Counted from the stretch's first letter, positions 45,255-54,725 are shown. The stretch: 64,000 nucleotides of DNA from Pedobacter sp. MC2016-24 (GCF_015223055.1 NZ_JADFBX010000004.1:248001-312000); one strand, 5' to 3'. Notes: generated by a model from the letters alone, not told the origin. Made by a program: numbers and translations.

Positions 45255-48206
45255 CTAGTTTATAGGGACTGAAATGGACACATAAGTGCCTGAAATTCCA
45301 TTCTGTCTGATCTCGGTTTTTATCGGATAAGCTCCAATTTGATTCAGCAGGTTTATCCTTTCACTGGTCAGGCTCATGCCTTTACTCTGGTGGGGATGGT
45401 GTTTGTCTTTCAGGGAGTTGTCAATTCCTACGCCATCATCTATGATCTTAATCAGCAGGTAGTGATCTCCATAAAAGTCTATCCTGATGTCAATTTTACC
45501 ACCTTCTTCTTTTGGCATAATGCCATGCCATATGGCATTTTCGATGTAAGGCTGAAGGATCATGGATGGGACCATCGTTTCTTCACGATCTATTTTATCG
45601 TTGATCCGGATGTGGTATTGCAGCTTTTGGCCAAATCTTTTCTTCTCCAGGCTTAAATAAAGTTCCAGGTAATCAATTTCCTCTGCCAGGGTAATGTAGC
45701 TTCTGGTACAGATGTCGAGATTTTTCCTGATGAGCTTGGCAAAACCGGTTAAGATTTTGTTTGCAGAGGTGGTGTCTTTGGTGTTGATGTAATGCTGAAT
45801 GGAATTCATCACATTGAAAACAAAATGCGGATTCATCATGGCCTGTAGCGCACGCTGCTCCAGCATTAAGATCTTGTTTTTGAGCAACAGCTTTTCCTTT
45901 TCCTTATTTCTCTGGCTGGTCGTTACTAAAACCGCCCACTTGTAAAAAACAAATGCAGCAAGAGAAAAGAAGATGACCATGAACCAGGTGGTTTGCCAAA
46001 AATGCTTTTTCAAGGTGAAATTTACTTTGGCCGGTGTACTCCAAATGCTGTTGTCAGACCTGGCGGCGATTTCAAAACTATAGCTGCCCGGTTCTAGTGA
46101 AGAAAATTCAAGCCGCCTGTTTTTTGTCTCGGTCCATGCTGCATCGCTCTTTAGCCGATACCTATAGGTGATGCTCCTGTTTTGAAAATCAATGGCACTA
46201 TACGTAAAGCTGATGTTGTTATTTGAAGGCGACAGGACATGGCTTTTCTGATTCAAGCTTAGCCTTACCTTATTGTTAACTATATAGGAGATGAACACCT
46301 TTGGTGCAATATTGGCCCCGGGTTTATCTACATATTCAAAATAAACCAAACCGTTATTGGTAGCGAAATAGGCATACTGCTCATCTATATATAAAGCACT
46401 CACATCATCTGTAAGCATCGGATTGGTGTATTCAAAAGATTCCACATGGAATGCCGACTGATCCGTATTGATCCGGTTGATCCCATTGTTGGTGATGACC
46501 CACAGCTGGTTGTCTTTTACAAAAAGTTTCTTACAGATGTTATCTGCAAGCCCATTTCTTCGGGTAATTACTTTAATGATCTTTTTGTTCTTTAAAAACA
46601 CAATCCCATATCCATCGGTCGCCAGTGCAATGGTTCCGTCACTCAGTTCCTGGATGTCATTGATCCTTTTGGTTAACAAGGGGCTGGAATCGTAATAGTT
46701 GTGCAGCTCGGTGTTGAAAAATTCAGAAAGGCCATTCACATTGGAAAACCACAGGTGTTGATTTTTATCGTAAAAAGTACGATAAGAACGGTTGTTGAAC
46801 AGCCTGGCATATGGATTGAACTGCTGGTAATCAAATTCAAAATTCCGAATCCTGTCTGGCACCATAAATACACCCGAAGACAAGGCCAGGGCCAGATTTT
46901 TCCCGCTGTCTATACTAAAGCTCTTTACGACAAACATGGAGTTCTTGCTTTCTCTCAGGTATTCAATCTCATTGCTGCTCTTCCCGGCATTGTTGATCTT
47001 TCCGAGTCCGTAGTCAGATGAGAAGTAAAGGGTATTGTTGGCCTTGTCATATGCCAACTGCTTGATGTAATTGAATTTTTGCGTATCCGGAAGCACGATC
47101 TTTCCTACCTTAAAATCATTTAGGTTTAGCGTATTGATCTGGCCATCTGTTAAGCCCAACCAAAGCCGGTTTTGAGGATCTTTGGTGACACTTTTGACAA
47201 TGTCTGAACTTAAGCCATTGGTTTTATTTACCAAATATAAACGTTCTTGTTTATTGGGAAGCATGTAGATGCCGCTTGTTGTGGTAAACCACATATTGCC
47301 TTTGGCATCTTTTACGACCTGACTGGAAGAGATATTTTCCAGGTAATGGGTGGTTTGTCCGGCAGGGTCAATGTGGTAAATGCCCGCTGCGTTACTGATC
47401 CATAAATCATTTTTTGTGCCCAGATAAAAATAACCCGGATTGTTATCCAGGATCTTAGCGTCGATTTTTAGCAGCTGACGTTGTTTGTAACCCTGCCTGA
47501 TATTGATGCCTTGGTGATCTAAATAAGCCATTGCGCGGTCGGGAAGGTTCAAACCTACCTTGTGTGATAAGGGTAAACTGGAATGGGGTACGGTAACAAA
47601 GGTATTGTGGTTAAACAGATGAATGCACTGACTGCTGAATGCCCAGATTTTTCCTGCCGCATCTTCATGCACAAAAGTGTTGATGAACTGACGGTTGACA
47701 TTTGCAGAGGTATATTTTACAATGGATTTCCCATCCCACATGACCAGCACATTTTTATTGGTGCCGAGCCAGACACGGCCTTTGCTATCCTCAAAGAAAG
47801 AAACAATTACGGCATTGAGCTTTAGTAATTTGAGCTGTTTGTCATTGGTTTCATTGTATATTTTGCCATTGTAAAAATAACTGAGTTCGCCATTCAATGC
47901 CAGAAACCAGATCCGGCCATGCCGATCTTCTTTTAACTGCAGGATCTGGTTATCAGGCAATCCGTCATCTACTGAGAAATTCTCGAATACTTTTCCGTCA
48001 AAGCGACTCACACCTGCATCTGTTGAAACCCAGATGTATCCCTTGGCGTCTTGTAACGTGTAATAACAATTGTTACTTGGTAATCCGTTCTTGGTGCTGA
48101 AATGCTGTAAATAAGCCTTTTGTGCAGTGCTTTTTAAGCCTATTGTCAATAAGGTGCAGGTTAAAACTGCAGCCGTCATCCATATTTTCCTGAGGCTATT
48201 TATCAC
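45255..48206 (-). CDS. Reg_prop beta-propeller sensor histidine kinase (LytS-type)
   Basis: 983 residues: signal/anchor (AAVLTCTLLTIGLKSTAQ), a periplasmic two-component-regulator propeller with repeats such as GLPSNNCYYTLQDAKGYIWV and GLPDNQILQLKEDRHGRIWF, a Y_Y_Y domain (YRLKSDAAWTETKNRRLEFS), a membrane helix (~730-755), a His_kinase domain with the phosphoacceptor in NPHFVFN (~794) and a HATPase. This is the one-membrane-pass architecture used in Bacteroidota to sense extracellular ligands. Overlaps the LytTR gene by 11 bp; the two form the sensor-regulator pair. Confidence 0.93.
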   Translation of the reverse strand: MINSLRKIWMTAAVLTCTLLTIGLKSTAQKAYLQHFSTKNGLPSNNCYYTLQDAKGYIWVSTDAGVSRFDGKVFENFSVDDGLPDNQILQLKEDRHGRIWFLALNGELSYFYNGKIYNETNDKQLKLLKLNAVIVSFFEDSKGRVWLGTNKNVLVMWDGKSIVKYTSANVNRQFINTFVHEDAAGKIWAFSSQCIHLFNHNTFVTVPHSSLPLSHKVGLNLPDRAMAYLDHQGINIRQGYKQRQLLKIDAKILDNNPGYFYLGTKNDLWISNAAGIYHIDPAGQTTHYLENISSSQVVKDAKGNMWFTTTSGIYMLPNKQERLYLVNKTNGLSSDIVKSVTKDPQNRLWLGLTDGQINTLNLNDFKVGKIVLPDTQKFNYIKQLAYDKANNTLYFSSDYGLGKINNAGKSSNEIEYLRESKNSMFVVKSFSIDSGKNLALALSSGVFMVPDRIRNFEFDYQQFNPYARLFNNRSYRTFYDKNQHLWFSNVNGLSEFFNTELHNYYDSSPLLTKRINDIQELSDGTIALATDGYGIVFLKNKKIIKVITRRNGLADNICKKLFVKDNQLWVITNNGINRINTDQSAFHVESFEYTNPMLTDDVSALYIDEQYAYFATNNGLVYFEYVDKPGANIAPKVFISYIVNNKVRLSLNQKSHVLSPSNNNISFTYSAIDFQNRSITYRYRLKSDAAWTETKNRRLEFSSLEPGSYSFEIAARSDNSIWSTPAKVNFTLKKHFWQTTWFMVIFFSLAAFVFYKWAVLVTTSQRNKEKEKLLLKNKILMLEQRALQAMMNPHFVFNVMNSIQHYINTKDTTSANKILTGFAKLIRKNLDICTRSYITLAEEIDYLELYLSLEKKRFGQKLQYHIRINDKIDREETMVPSMILQPYIENAIWHGIMPKEEGGKIDIRIDFYGDHYLLIKIIDDGVGIDNSLKDKHHPHQSKGMSLTSERINLLNQIGAYPIKTEIRQNGISGTYVSISVPIN

Positions 48207-48981
48207 TGTTATTGGTGTATGATCTTACTTTCTCGGCAAAATCGCTGGCGCGTCGTCTGGAAACTGCAATTTTTTCTCCGTTTTTCAAAACCACTTCTGT
48301 ACCGTTTCTGGAATTGTATTCTTTCAGGTAGTTTAAATTGACAATGCTGGATTTATGAATCCGGACAAACTGATGGTCGGGTAATATTTCTTCGTATTCT
48401 TTGAGCACTTTTGACACCGTGATCGTTTCTTGGTTGGAAAGATAGAATATAGAATAATTGCTGTCTGCTTCAATGTGGATGATGTCATCTACGCTGATCA
48501 GTTTGTAGCCCTGTCCGTTCGGTAAACTGATTTTTCTGATTTCAGTCCGCTCAGCCAGGCTTGAAGCCAGGTTCTGAAGGCTTTCATTTCTATTGTTTTC
48601 CTGTTTACTTAAGGATATTAATTTAGCTGCTTTTTCTACAGCGGTAATCAATTCTTCGATATCTATTGGTTTGAGCAGGTAGTCGAGTGCATTGGCTTTG
48701 ATGGCTTTGAGTGCATATTGATCGTATGCCGTAGTGAAAATCACTTGTGCATGATTTAACTGTGCCTGTGGAATAAGTTCAAAACCATTTTCGCCTGGCA
48801 TGGCGATATCTAAAAAAATAAGGTCGATATCATTTTGCGTCAGCAAGTTCCGTGCTTCAGCTACAGACTTGGCGATGCCGGTGATGTGAACATCAGGACA
48901 GTTCTCCTGCAATAAGAAGTAAAGTGAAGAACGGGCAAATTCTTCATCGTCGACAATTATGGTATTCAGCACGGTTTTCAA
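48196..48981 (-). CDS. LytTR-family response regulator
   Basis: 261 residues: receiver with D11/D12, phosphoacceptor D58 in LIFLDIAMPGENGFE and Lys in LLKPIDIEE; C-terminal LytTR DNA-binding domain (ISVDDIIHIEADSNYSIFYL, QFVRIHKSSIVNLNYLKEYN). First gene of the operon with the propeller kinase. It is divergent from the ferritin-like genes, a possible but unproven target. Confidence 0.95.
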   Translation of the reverse strand: MKTVLNTIIVDDEEFARSSLYFLLQENCPDVHITGIAKSVAEARNLLTQNDIDLIFLDIAMPGENGFELIPQAQLNHAQVIFTTAYDQYALKAIKANALDYLLKPIDIEELITAVEKAAKLISLSKQENNRNESLQNLASSLAERTEIRKISLPNGQGYKLISVDDIIHIEADSNYSIFYLSNQETITVSKVLKEYEEILPDHQFVRIHKSSIVNLNYLKEYNSRNGTEVVLKNGEKIAVSRRRASDFAEKVRSYTNNSDK

Positions 48982-49290
48982 GTTTATGGTGAATTTATTA
49001 AAAAAATACCGTTACACCATTTTAAAAAAAATAAAGGTGTTGAAAACCGGGCAGTCATTTCTTACGTAAGTCTGCATATAACAGCCTTATAAGTAATGCA
49101 AACGCTTCAGAACCAGAAAATAAAAACAAGAATATAATTGAAACGGTGAAAGCTCGTTTCATGGCCTTTAAACTTAAAACTAAAAATTATGAAACCTGCG
49201 AAGCAAGCTTCATGACCGAAAAACTAAAAACTAAAAATTATGAAACCTGCGAAGCAAGCTTCATGACCGAAAAACTAAAAACTAAAAATT
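48982..49290. other. Divergent region and leader before the ferritin-like genes
   Basis: 309 bp between the LytTR gene and the first ferritin-like gene. The left ~150 bp are AT-rich without a convincing promoter match; the right part is the 51-bp tandem repeat. Confidence 0.5.
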
Positions 49291-49297
49291 ATGAAAA
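49130..49297 (+). repeat. 51-bp tandem repeat that duplicates the translation start
   Basis: Two exact 51-bp units (49181-49231 and 49232-49282), a partial third that contains the true start (from 49283), and a diverged unit before them (~49130-49180). Each full unit carries TAAAAATTATGAAA, the start context of the ferritin-like gene, and opens an 8-codon frame MKPAKQAS ending in TGA (ATG at 49189 and at 49240). GAAGCAAGCTTC in each unit is a small palindrome. Confidence 0.85.
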
Positions 49298-50022
49298 ACT
49301 TACAAGAACAAAATGCACCAGAGCTGCTACAGGAGGAGAAAAGCGTTTTCAACTCTCCTTTAGAACGCCGTTCTTTCCTGCAATTTGCAGGTGCAGGAGC
49401 TGCCGGCATTGCCTTGATGGCCGCTGGTTGTAAAAAAGACAGGGGAAATGACCCAATGGTATCCGGCGGGGTAACTTTAGATTTTAAAAATGATATCGGT
49501 GTATTGAATTACGCTTATGCCCTGGAACAACTGGAAGCTGCATTTTATATACAAGTTGCTTCAAATCCGCCATCATCATTCAGCGCGGCAGAAAAAGCTT
49601 ATTTCCAGGACATCCAGTTTCATGAAATTGCACACCGGGAATTCCTTAAAAAGGTGTTGAGTACTTCAGCAATAGGTAGTCTGGATGTAGATTTTTCATC
49701 GATCAATTTTGCCGACCGTACCAGTGTACTTAATACGGCCAAGGCTTTTGAAGATTTGGGTGTGGCGGCATACAATGGCGCAGGGGTAAGGTTAACAACT
49801 GATGCTTATATTACAGTTGCAGGTCAGATTGTGTCTGTGGAAGCACGACATGCGGCCTACATCAGGGATATCATTTCCAATGGAAGTTTTGCAGATCTGA
49901 CCACTTTAACTGCCTTGGGTGCCAGTGATACCAATGGTTTAGACGGAGCACTTACGCCTGATAAGGTGTTGGGCATTGCTAAAACCTATGTAAAAACACA
50001 AATCAATGTAATTAACCTTTAA
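49291..50022 (+). CDS. Exported ferritin-like protein, putative lipoprotein
   Basis: 243 residues. The N-terminal ERRSFLQFAGAGAAGIALMA region is a twin-arginine-like signal ending in AAGC, a lipobox that would lipidate the Cys near residue 47. The rest is a Ferritin_2-type four-helix bundle: EQLEAAFY, FHEIAHREFL (ExxH), FEDLGVAAY and SVEARHAAYIRD (ExxRH), which supply a plausible di-iron site. I choose ATG 49291; the frame at 49146 is a different frame running through the repeat. The gene is followed 17 bp later by a paralogue. Confidence 0.88.
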   Translation: MKNLQEQNAPELLQEEKSVFNSPLERRSFLQFAGAGAAGIALMAAGCKKDRGNDPMVSGGVTLDFKNDIGVLNYAYALEQLEAAFYIQVASNPPSSFSAAEKAYFQDIQFHEIAHREFLKKVLSTSAIGSLDVDFSSINFADRTSVLNTAKAFEDLGVAAYNGAGVRLTTDAYITVAGQIVSVEARHAAYIRDIISNGSFADLTTLTALGASDTNGLDGALTPDKVLGIAKTYVKTQINVINL

Positions 50023-50039
50023 CCTTAATCCTGGAAATC

Positions 50040-50894
50040 ATGAATATCATAAATATAATAGAAGAAATTGAAAAAGTTGATGGTGAGATCTATGAAAGAT
50101 TAAGCCCGAGAAGATCTGCAATGAAAGACTTCTTTAACATGGGCAAGAAGATTTCACTGGCAGCTATGCCATTGGCTTTGGGTTCTATGTTTCAAAAAGC
50201 ATATGGGCAGTCCACGCCAACTGCGGTAACTGATGTATTGAATTTTGCATTGGCATTGGAATACCTGGAGTATCATTTTTACAACCATGCTTTAGTGGCC
50301 GCACCAACACTGACCATTCCAGCAGGTGCACCAACTGCAGCAATTACCACAATCCGTAACCATGAATTGGCTCACGTTAACTTATTAAAAGGAGCTTTGG
50401 GTGGTTCCGCAAGAGCAGAAATTACCTATGCCATGACTGATTTTACTGCAGGAGGCTTATTCCCATTGGTATATTCAGATTATTTAACATTCTTAAAGGT
50501 AGCTTTAGGTTTTGAAGATACCGGTGTTCGGGCTTATAAAGGTCAGGCTACAATTTTAAAAGGGAATGCTGTGCTGACCACTGCATTGCAAATTCATTCT
50601 GTTGAAGCCAGACACGCTTCGCATATCCGTCAAATGCTGGCCGCTAATGGCGCTACAGGTTTGAAACCCTGGATTAGCCTTGGCCCAGGTGGCATAGCTA
50701 ACGATACTGGTGTATCAGCTGTAGATGCAGTTTATGTACGTGAAAATAATGATGTTCAGGCTGGTGTAACGATTACTGGTATTGCAACCGGAGTAACTAA
50801 GGCAGCTGCAGTAGAATGTTTTGATGAAACCCTGACTAAAGCAGAAGTCGTGAACATTGCAAACTTGTTCCTGAGAACCGGGTTTAAATTATAA
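50040..50894 (+). CDS. Exported ferritin-like protein (second of pair)
   Basis: 284 residues. Signal-like region SPRRSAMKDFFNMGKKISLA followed by a hydrophobic stretch and AYGQ, with an unusually long 26-residue n-region; no lipobox. Four-helix bundle with LEYLEYHFYNHA, IRNHELAHVNLL, FEDTGVRAYKG and SVEARHASHIRQ, matching the putative di-iron ligands of the preceding protein. Paralogue of the upstream gene, probably co-transcribed. Role (iron handling or peroxide protection) is inference. Confidence 0.87.
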   Translation: MNIINIIEEIEKVDGEIYERLSPRRSAMKDFFNMGKKISLAAMPLALGSMFQKAYGQSTPTAVTDVLNFALALEYLEYHFYNHALVAAPTLTIPAGAPTAAITTIRNHELAHVNLLKGALGGSARAEITYAMTDFTAGGLFPLVYSDYLTFLKVALGFEDTGVRAYKGQATILKGNAVLTTALQIHSVEARHASHIRQMLAANGATGLKPWISLGPGGIANDTGVSAVDAVYVRENNDVQAGVTITGIATGVTKAAAVECFDETLTKAEVVNIANLFLRTGFKL

Positions 50895-50912
50895 TTGTTT
50901 GTTTAAGAGGAG

Positions 50913-50948
50913 AGGGGAATAGAATGGAAATTCTATCCCCTTTTTTTA
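50913..50948 (+). terminator. Terminator of the ferritin-like operon
   Basis: AGGGG(A)ATAGAAT pairs with ATTCTATCCCCT with one bulge and a GGAA loop, followed by a T-run; 18 bp past the stop. Confidence 0.8.
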
Positions 50949-50962
50949 TTGTAGTATATGAA

Positions 50963-52087
50963 CTAGTAATTGATCACTTGTTCTTCCAGATGCTCTGGTA
51001 AATCACGGTAATTGTATTGCTGACCACGCAATTGCGGTTCAAATCCTGCTTCTCTGATCGCATCCTGTATACCTTTGGCTGTAAAACGGTGTGGAGCACC
51101 TGCCGCCGAAACTACATTTTCCTCGATCATGATCGAGCCAAAGTCATTAGCCCCTGCATGTAAGCAAAGTTCCGCAACATTTTTACCAACCGTAAGCCAG
51201 GATGCCTGAATGTTTTTAATATTCGGAAGCATAATCCGGCTCAAAGCCAGCATGCGGATATATTCATCGCCAGAAACATTATTGCTGATGCCTCTGAGTC
51301 TTTTTAAAAGGGTACCGTCATCCTGAAATGGCCATGGGATAAATGCAAGGAAGCCTTTGGCATTTTCTGGTTTCTCACTTTGTACCTCCCGGATCCAAAC
51401 CAAATGTTCAAAACGTTCTTCGATGGTTTCTACATGCCCAAACATCATGGTTGCCGAAGTGGTGATGTCCAGCTGATGCGCAGCACGCATTACATCCAGC
51501 CATTCCTGGCCCCCACATTTTCCTTTAGAGATCAGTCGCCTCACCCTGTCATTTAATATTTCAGCTCCGGCTCCTGGTAAAGAATCCATGCCCGAAGCTT
51601 TCAATGCCTTTAACACTTCAGTATGCGAAATGCCTTCCAGTTTGGCCACATGGGCAATCTCCGGTGGGCCCAGGGCATGAAGTTTCAAATCCGGATATAA
51701 TTCCTTCAACTGTCTGAAAAGATTGGAATAGAACTCCAAACCTAAATCTGGATGATGACCTCCCTGTAACAACAATTGGTCGCCACCAAGCTTAAAGGTT
51801 TCTTCAATTTTAACCTTATAAGTTTCGATGTCGGTAATGTAACTCTCATCGTGTCCCGGTCTTCTGAAAAAATTACAGAATTTACAATTGGCGATACAAA
51901 CATTGGTCGTGTTTACGTTCCGATCAATCTGCCAGGTGACTTTTCCGCTGGGTACCTGCTTTTTCCGGAGTTCATTAGCTACATAGGCCAATTCAGCAGT
52001 TGCTGCATGATGATAAAGATATACACCTTCTTCTTTCGTTAAAAAGTCGAAATGTAAGGCTCTTTCTAATAGTTCGGCAGTATTCAT
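50963..52087 (-). CDS. mqnC: Cyclic dehypoxanthinyl futalosine synthase (MqnC)
   Basis: 374 residues. Radical SAM motif CxxxCxxC at C64, C68, C71 (NVCIANCKFCNFF). LGGDQLLLQGGHHPDLGLEF and MDSLPGAGAEILNDRVRRL are typical of MqnC/MqnE/CofH relatives, with MqnC favoured by overall sequence. It cyclises DHFL in the futalosine pathway of menaquinone biosynthesis. Single gene; its -7 promoter box ends 4 bp before the ATG. Confidence 0.93.
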   Translation of the reverse strand: MNTAELLERALHFDFLTKEEGVYLYHHAATAELAYVANELRKKQVPSGKVTWQIDRNVNTTNVCIANCKFCNFFRRPGHDESYITDIETYKVKIEETFKLGGDQLLLQGGHHPDLGLEFYSNLFRQLKELYPDLKLHALGPPEIAHVAKLEGISHTEVLKALKASGMDSLPGAGAEILNDRVRRLISKGKCGGQEWLDVMRAAHQLDITTSATMMFGHVETIEERFEHLVWIREVQSEKPENAKGFLAFIPWPFQDDGTLLKRLRGISNNVSGDEYIRMLALSRIMLPNIKNIQASWLTVGKNVAELCLHAGANDFGSIMIEENVVSAAGAPHRFTAKGIQDAIREAGFEPQLRGQQYNYRDLPEHLEEQVINY

Positions 52088-52091
52088 AGTA

Positions 52092-52119
52092 CAAATATAC
52101 CATAAGTTGTTTTTAACAA
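52092..52119 (-). promoter_or_regulatory. Promoter of mqnC directly before the start codon
   Basis: Minus-strand TATATTTG (52092-52099) and TTG (52117-52119), 17-bp spacer. The start ATG is at 52087, only 4 bp after the box, so the mRNA is expected to be leaderless. Confidence 0.65.
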
Positions 52120-52176
52120 TATAATTTGTTTGTCTTTATTGTAGCTAAGCATGACATTCCGACTAGTCATAATGCC

Positions 52177-52184
52177 TATATTTG
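52177..52184 (+). promoter_or_regulatory. -7 promoter element of the M16 peptidase operon
   Basis: TATATTTG, 20 bp before the ATG at 52205. It lies downstream of the earlier in-frame ATG (52151), which supports the later start. Confidence 0.55.
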
Positions 52185-52204
52185 GCGCAATTATTTTTCA
52201 ATTT

Positions 52205-53449
52205 ATGGTAGATTTTAACCGTTTTACATTAGCCAACGGATTGCGTGTACTGGTGCACGAAGATGATACAACACCAATGGCGGTGTTAAATATTTTATAT
52301 GATGTAGGGGCAAGAGATGAAGAAGCAGGTAGAACTGGCTTCGCCCATTTATTTGAACACCTCATGTTTGGAGGTTCTGTTAACATTCCAAGTTATGATG
52401 AGCCATTGCAAAGGGTAGGTGGTGAAAATAATGCTTTTACAAGCAATGACATCACCAATTATTACATCACCCTTCCCGCAGTAAATATCGAGACTGCCTT
52501 TTGGTTGGAGAGCGACCGGATGCTGAGTCTGGCATTTTCTGAAAAGAGTTTAGAAACCCAGCGTAATGTAGTATGTGAAGAATTTAAGCAACGTTACCTC
52601 AATCAGCCTTATGGAGATGTCTGGTTGAAATTGCGGCCACTTGCCTATCAGACGCACCCTTACCAATGGGCAACGATCGGGCAGGATTTAAAGCAGATTG
52701 AAGATGCAAAGATGGAAGATGTTAAAGCATTTTTCAAGAAACATTACAATCCGCAAAATGCAATCATGGTCGTGGGTGGAAATGTAAAAACCGCAGATGT
52801 CAAAGCTTTGGCCGAAAAGTGGTTTGAGCCGATCCCGGCGGGCGAAAAATACCTTCGTAACTTACCTGTTGAGCCACCACAAACAGTGGCCAGAAAAGAA
52901 ACGGTGAAAGCTGAGGTTCCTTTAAACGCCATATATATGGCATTCAAAATGCCGGCCAGGGCAGATCAGGAATATCAAACCTTTGATCTGTTGTCTGATG
53001 TGCTTTCCCAGGGACAGTCCTCACGTTTGTACAACAGCTTGTTAAAGGAGCAACAGCTTTTCAGTGACATTCACGCCTACATCACCAGCAGTATAGATGA
53101 GGGGTTATTTATTGTAGAAGGTAAACTGGTCGAAGGTGTTGGTGTAGAAGCTGCTGAAGCCGCCATCTGGGTTGAGTTGAATAAGCTGACTCAGGAAGAG
53201 GTCACGCAGGAAGAAATCACCAAGGTGAAGAATAAATCGGAATCGATCATGGTATTCGCAGAAATGAGTTTGCTGGATAAAGCCATGAATCTGGCTTATT
53301 ATGAACTGCTGGGAGATGCTGCTGATTTAAATACTGAAATTGACAAATACCTTGCTGTGACTACACAACGGATCCTGCAGGCTGCAAAATCTACATTTGT
53401 ACCTGCACAATGTTCTACTTTATACTACTTAACTGCACAAGATGCTTAA
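52205..53449 (+). CDS. M16 family zinc metallopeptidase, active subunit
   Basis: 414 residues from ATG 52205 (MVDFNRFTLANGLRVLVHED). The zinc motif HxxEH is present as HLFEH (H48, E51, H52) with the distal Glu expected near ESLETQRNVVCEEF. Pitrilysin/processing-peptidase-like, cytosolic or periplasmic (no signal peptide seen). Overlaps the next gene by 8 bp; the two are likely subunits of one enzyme. Confidence 0.93.
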   Translation: MVDFNRFTLANGLRVLVHEDDTTPMAVLNILYDVGARDEEAGRTGFAHLFEHLMFGGSVNIPSYDEPLQRVGGENNAFTSNDITNYYITLPAVNIETAFWLESDRMLSLAFSEKSLETQRNVVCEEFKQRYLNQPYGDVWLKLRPLAYQTHPYQWATIGQDLKQIEDAKMEDVKAFFKKHYNPQNAIMVVGGNVKTADVKALAEKWFEPIPAGEKYLRNLPVEPPQTVARKETVKAEVPLNAIYMAFKMPARADQEYQTFDLLSDVLSQGQSSRLYNSLLKEQQLFSDIHAYITSSIDEGLFIVEGKLVEGVGVEAAEAAIWVELNKLTQEEVTQEEITKVKNKSESIMVFAEMSLLDKAMNLAYYELLGDAADLNTEIDKYLAVTTQRILQAAKSTFVPAQCSTLYYLTAQDA

Positions 53450-54716
53450 CCGTACTTTAGCTCCTGAATCAAAACAGGTTGATGATATCAAATTTATTGA
53501 ACCTTTAAAACAACAACTGGACAATGGTATCCCTGTTTTTACCATCAACGCGGGTCAGCAGGAACTTGTCCGAATTGAATTTATATTTGAAAATGTAAAC
53601 TGGGACGCTGCAAAACCGCTACAGGCTCTTGCTGTAAATCATTTGATTAACAATGGAACGACCAGCCTGACTGCGAAAGAAATTGCAGAAAAAGTAGATT
53701 ATTATGGCGCCTTTTTGCAAACAGAATATGGTGCAGATCAATCTGCGATTAAGCTTTACTCGCTTAACAAGCATTTGCCTGCCGTATTGCCCATTTTGCT
53801 TTCGATATTAACGGATAGCATTTTCCCTGAAGAGGAATTGGGCATCTTTATCCAGAATCAAAAGCAATCCCTGCAGGTTAGCCTGCAGAAAAACGATTTC
53901 CTGGCCAGGAGGCATTTCGCGCACACTTTGTTTGGTCACACCACTTATGGATCTAACATTGGCCCTGCAGATTATGAAGCGATCAAGCGGGCTGACCTGC
54001 AAAGCTATTTTTCAGCTGCATATACTGCCAAAAACTGCACCATTGTGGTGGCTGGTAAATTTGAACAGCGAGAGTTTGATTTGCTGAATACTGTTTTCGG
54101 TCGAGATTTTAAAGGGCAGGAACCTGCTACTGTCAATCGTTTCTCTTTTGACAGTAAAAAAGGTGCGGAATTACTGATTGAAAAACCAGATGCAATCCAG
54201 TCGGCCATTAGAATGGGGATGTTAAGCTTTACACGTAACCATCCTGACTTTCCTGGTTTTCAGGTGTTGAACTGTTTACTGGGTGGTTATTTTGGCTCCA
54301 GGTTAATGGCCAATATCCGCGAGGATAAGGGTTATACTTATGGCATCGGTTCTGCCGTGGTCTCTTTAAAAGATGCGGGTTATTTCTTTATCGCCACAGA
54401 AGTGGGTACAGATGTTTGTCAATCTGCACTTCATGAAATTGAGAAGGAAATTGACCTGTTAAAAACAGAAACCATTGCAGAAGAAGAGTTGTCACTGGTT
54501 CGTAACTACATGCTGGGTTCCATGTTAGGAAGCCTGGAGAATGCATTTTCACATGCAGATAAGTTTAAGAATGTGTATTTCTCAGGTCTGGATTACGAAT
54601 ATTATCATCATTATATCCATACGGTTAAGACCATTACTGCGCAGGATCTCAACCAACTTGCAAACCGTTATCTGAATACCGATCAATTTACCAAAGTTGT
54701 GGTCGGCAAAAAATAA
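53442..54716 (+). CDS. M16 family protein, non-catalytic subunit
   Basis: 424 residues. The zinc motif is lost: HLINN stands where HxxEH should be. NIREDKGYTYGIGS carries the Arg/Tyr pair of the M16 C-terminal half that contacts substrate in the partner. It fits the inactive beta-subunit role, forming a heterodimer with the protein encoded just upstream, as in two-subunit M16B peptidases. Confidence 0.92.
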   Translation: MLNRTLAPESKQVDDIKFIEPLKQQLDNGIPVFTINAGQQELVRIEFIFENVNWDAAKPLQALAVNHLINNGTTSLTAKEIAEKVDYYGAFLQTEYGADQSAIKLYSLNKHLPAVLPILLSILTDSIFPEEELGIFIQNQKQSLQVSLQKNDFLARRHFAHTLFGHTTYGSNIGPADYEAIKRADLQSYFSAAYTAKNCTIVVAGKFEQREFDLLNTVFGRDFKGQEPATVNRFSFDSKKGAELLIEKPDAIQSAIRMGMLSFTRNHPDFPGFQVLNCLLGGYFGSRLMANIREDKGYTYGIGSAVVSLKDAGYFFIATEVGTDVCQSALHEIEKEIDLLKTETIAEEELSLVRNYMLGSMLGSLENAFSHADKFKNVYFSGLDYEYYHHYIHTVKTITAQDLNQLANRYLNTDQFTKVVVGKK

Positions 54717-54725
54717 GAAGGTGGT

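Noticed and set aside
49181..49282. Possible CRISPR array
   Set aside because: The units are contiguous with no variable spacers and include a start codon context. It is a tandem duplication.
49146..49433. 95-codon frame through the 51-bp repeat
   Set aside because: The repeat length is a multiple of three, so the frame stays open by chance. It then runs out of frame into the real ferritin-like gene at 49291.
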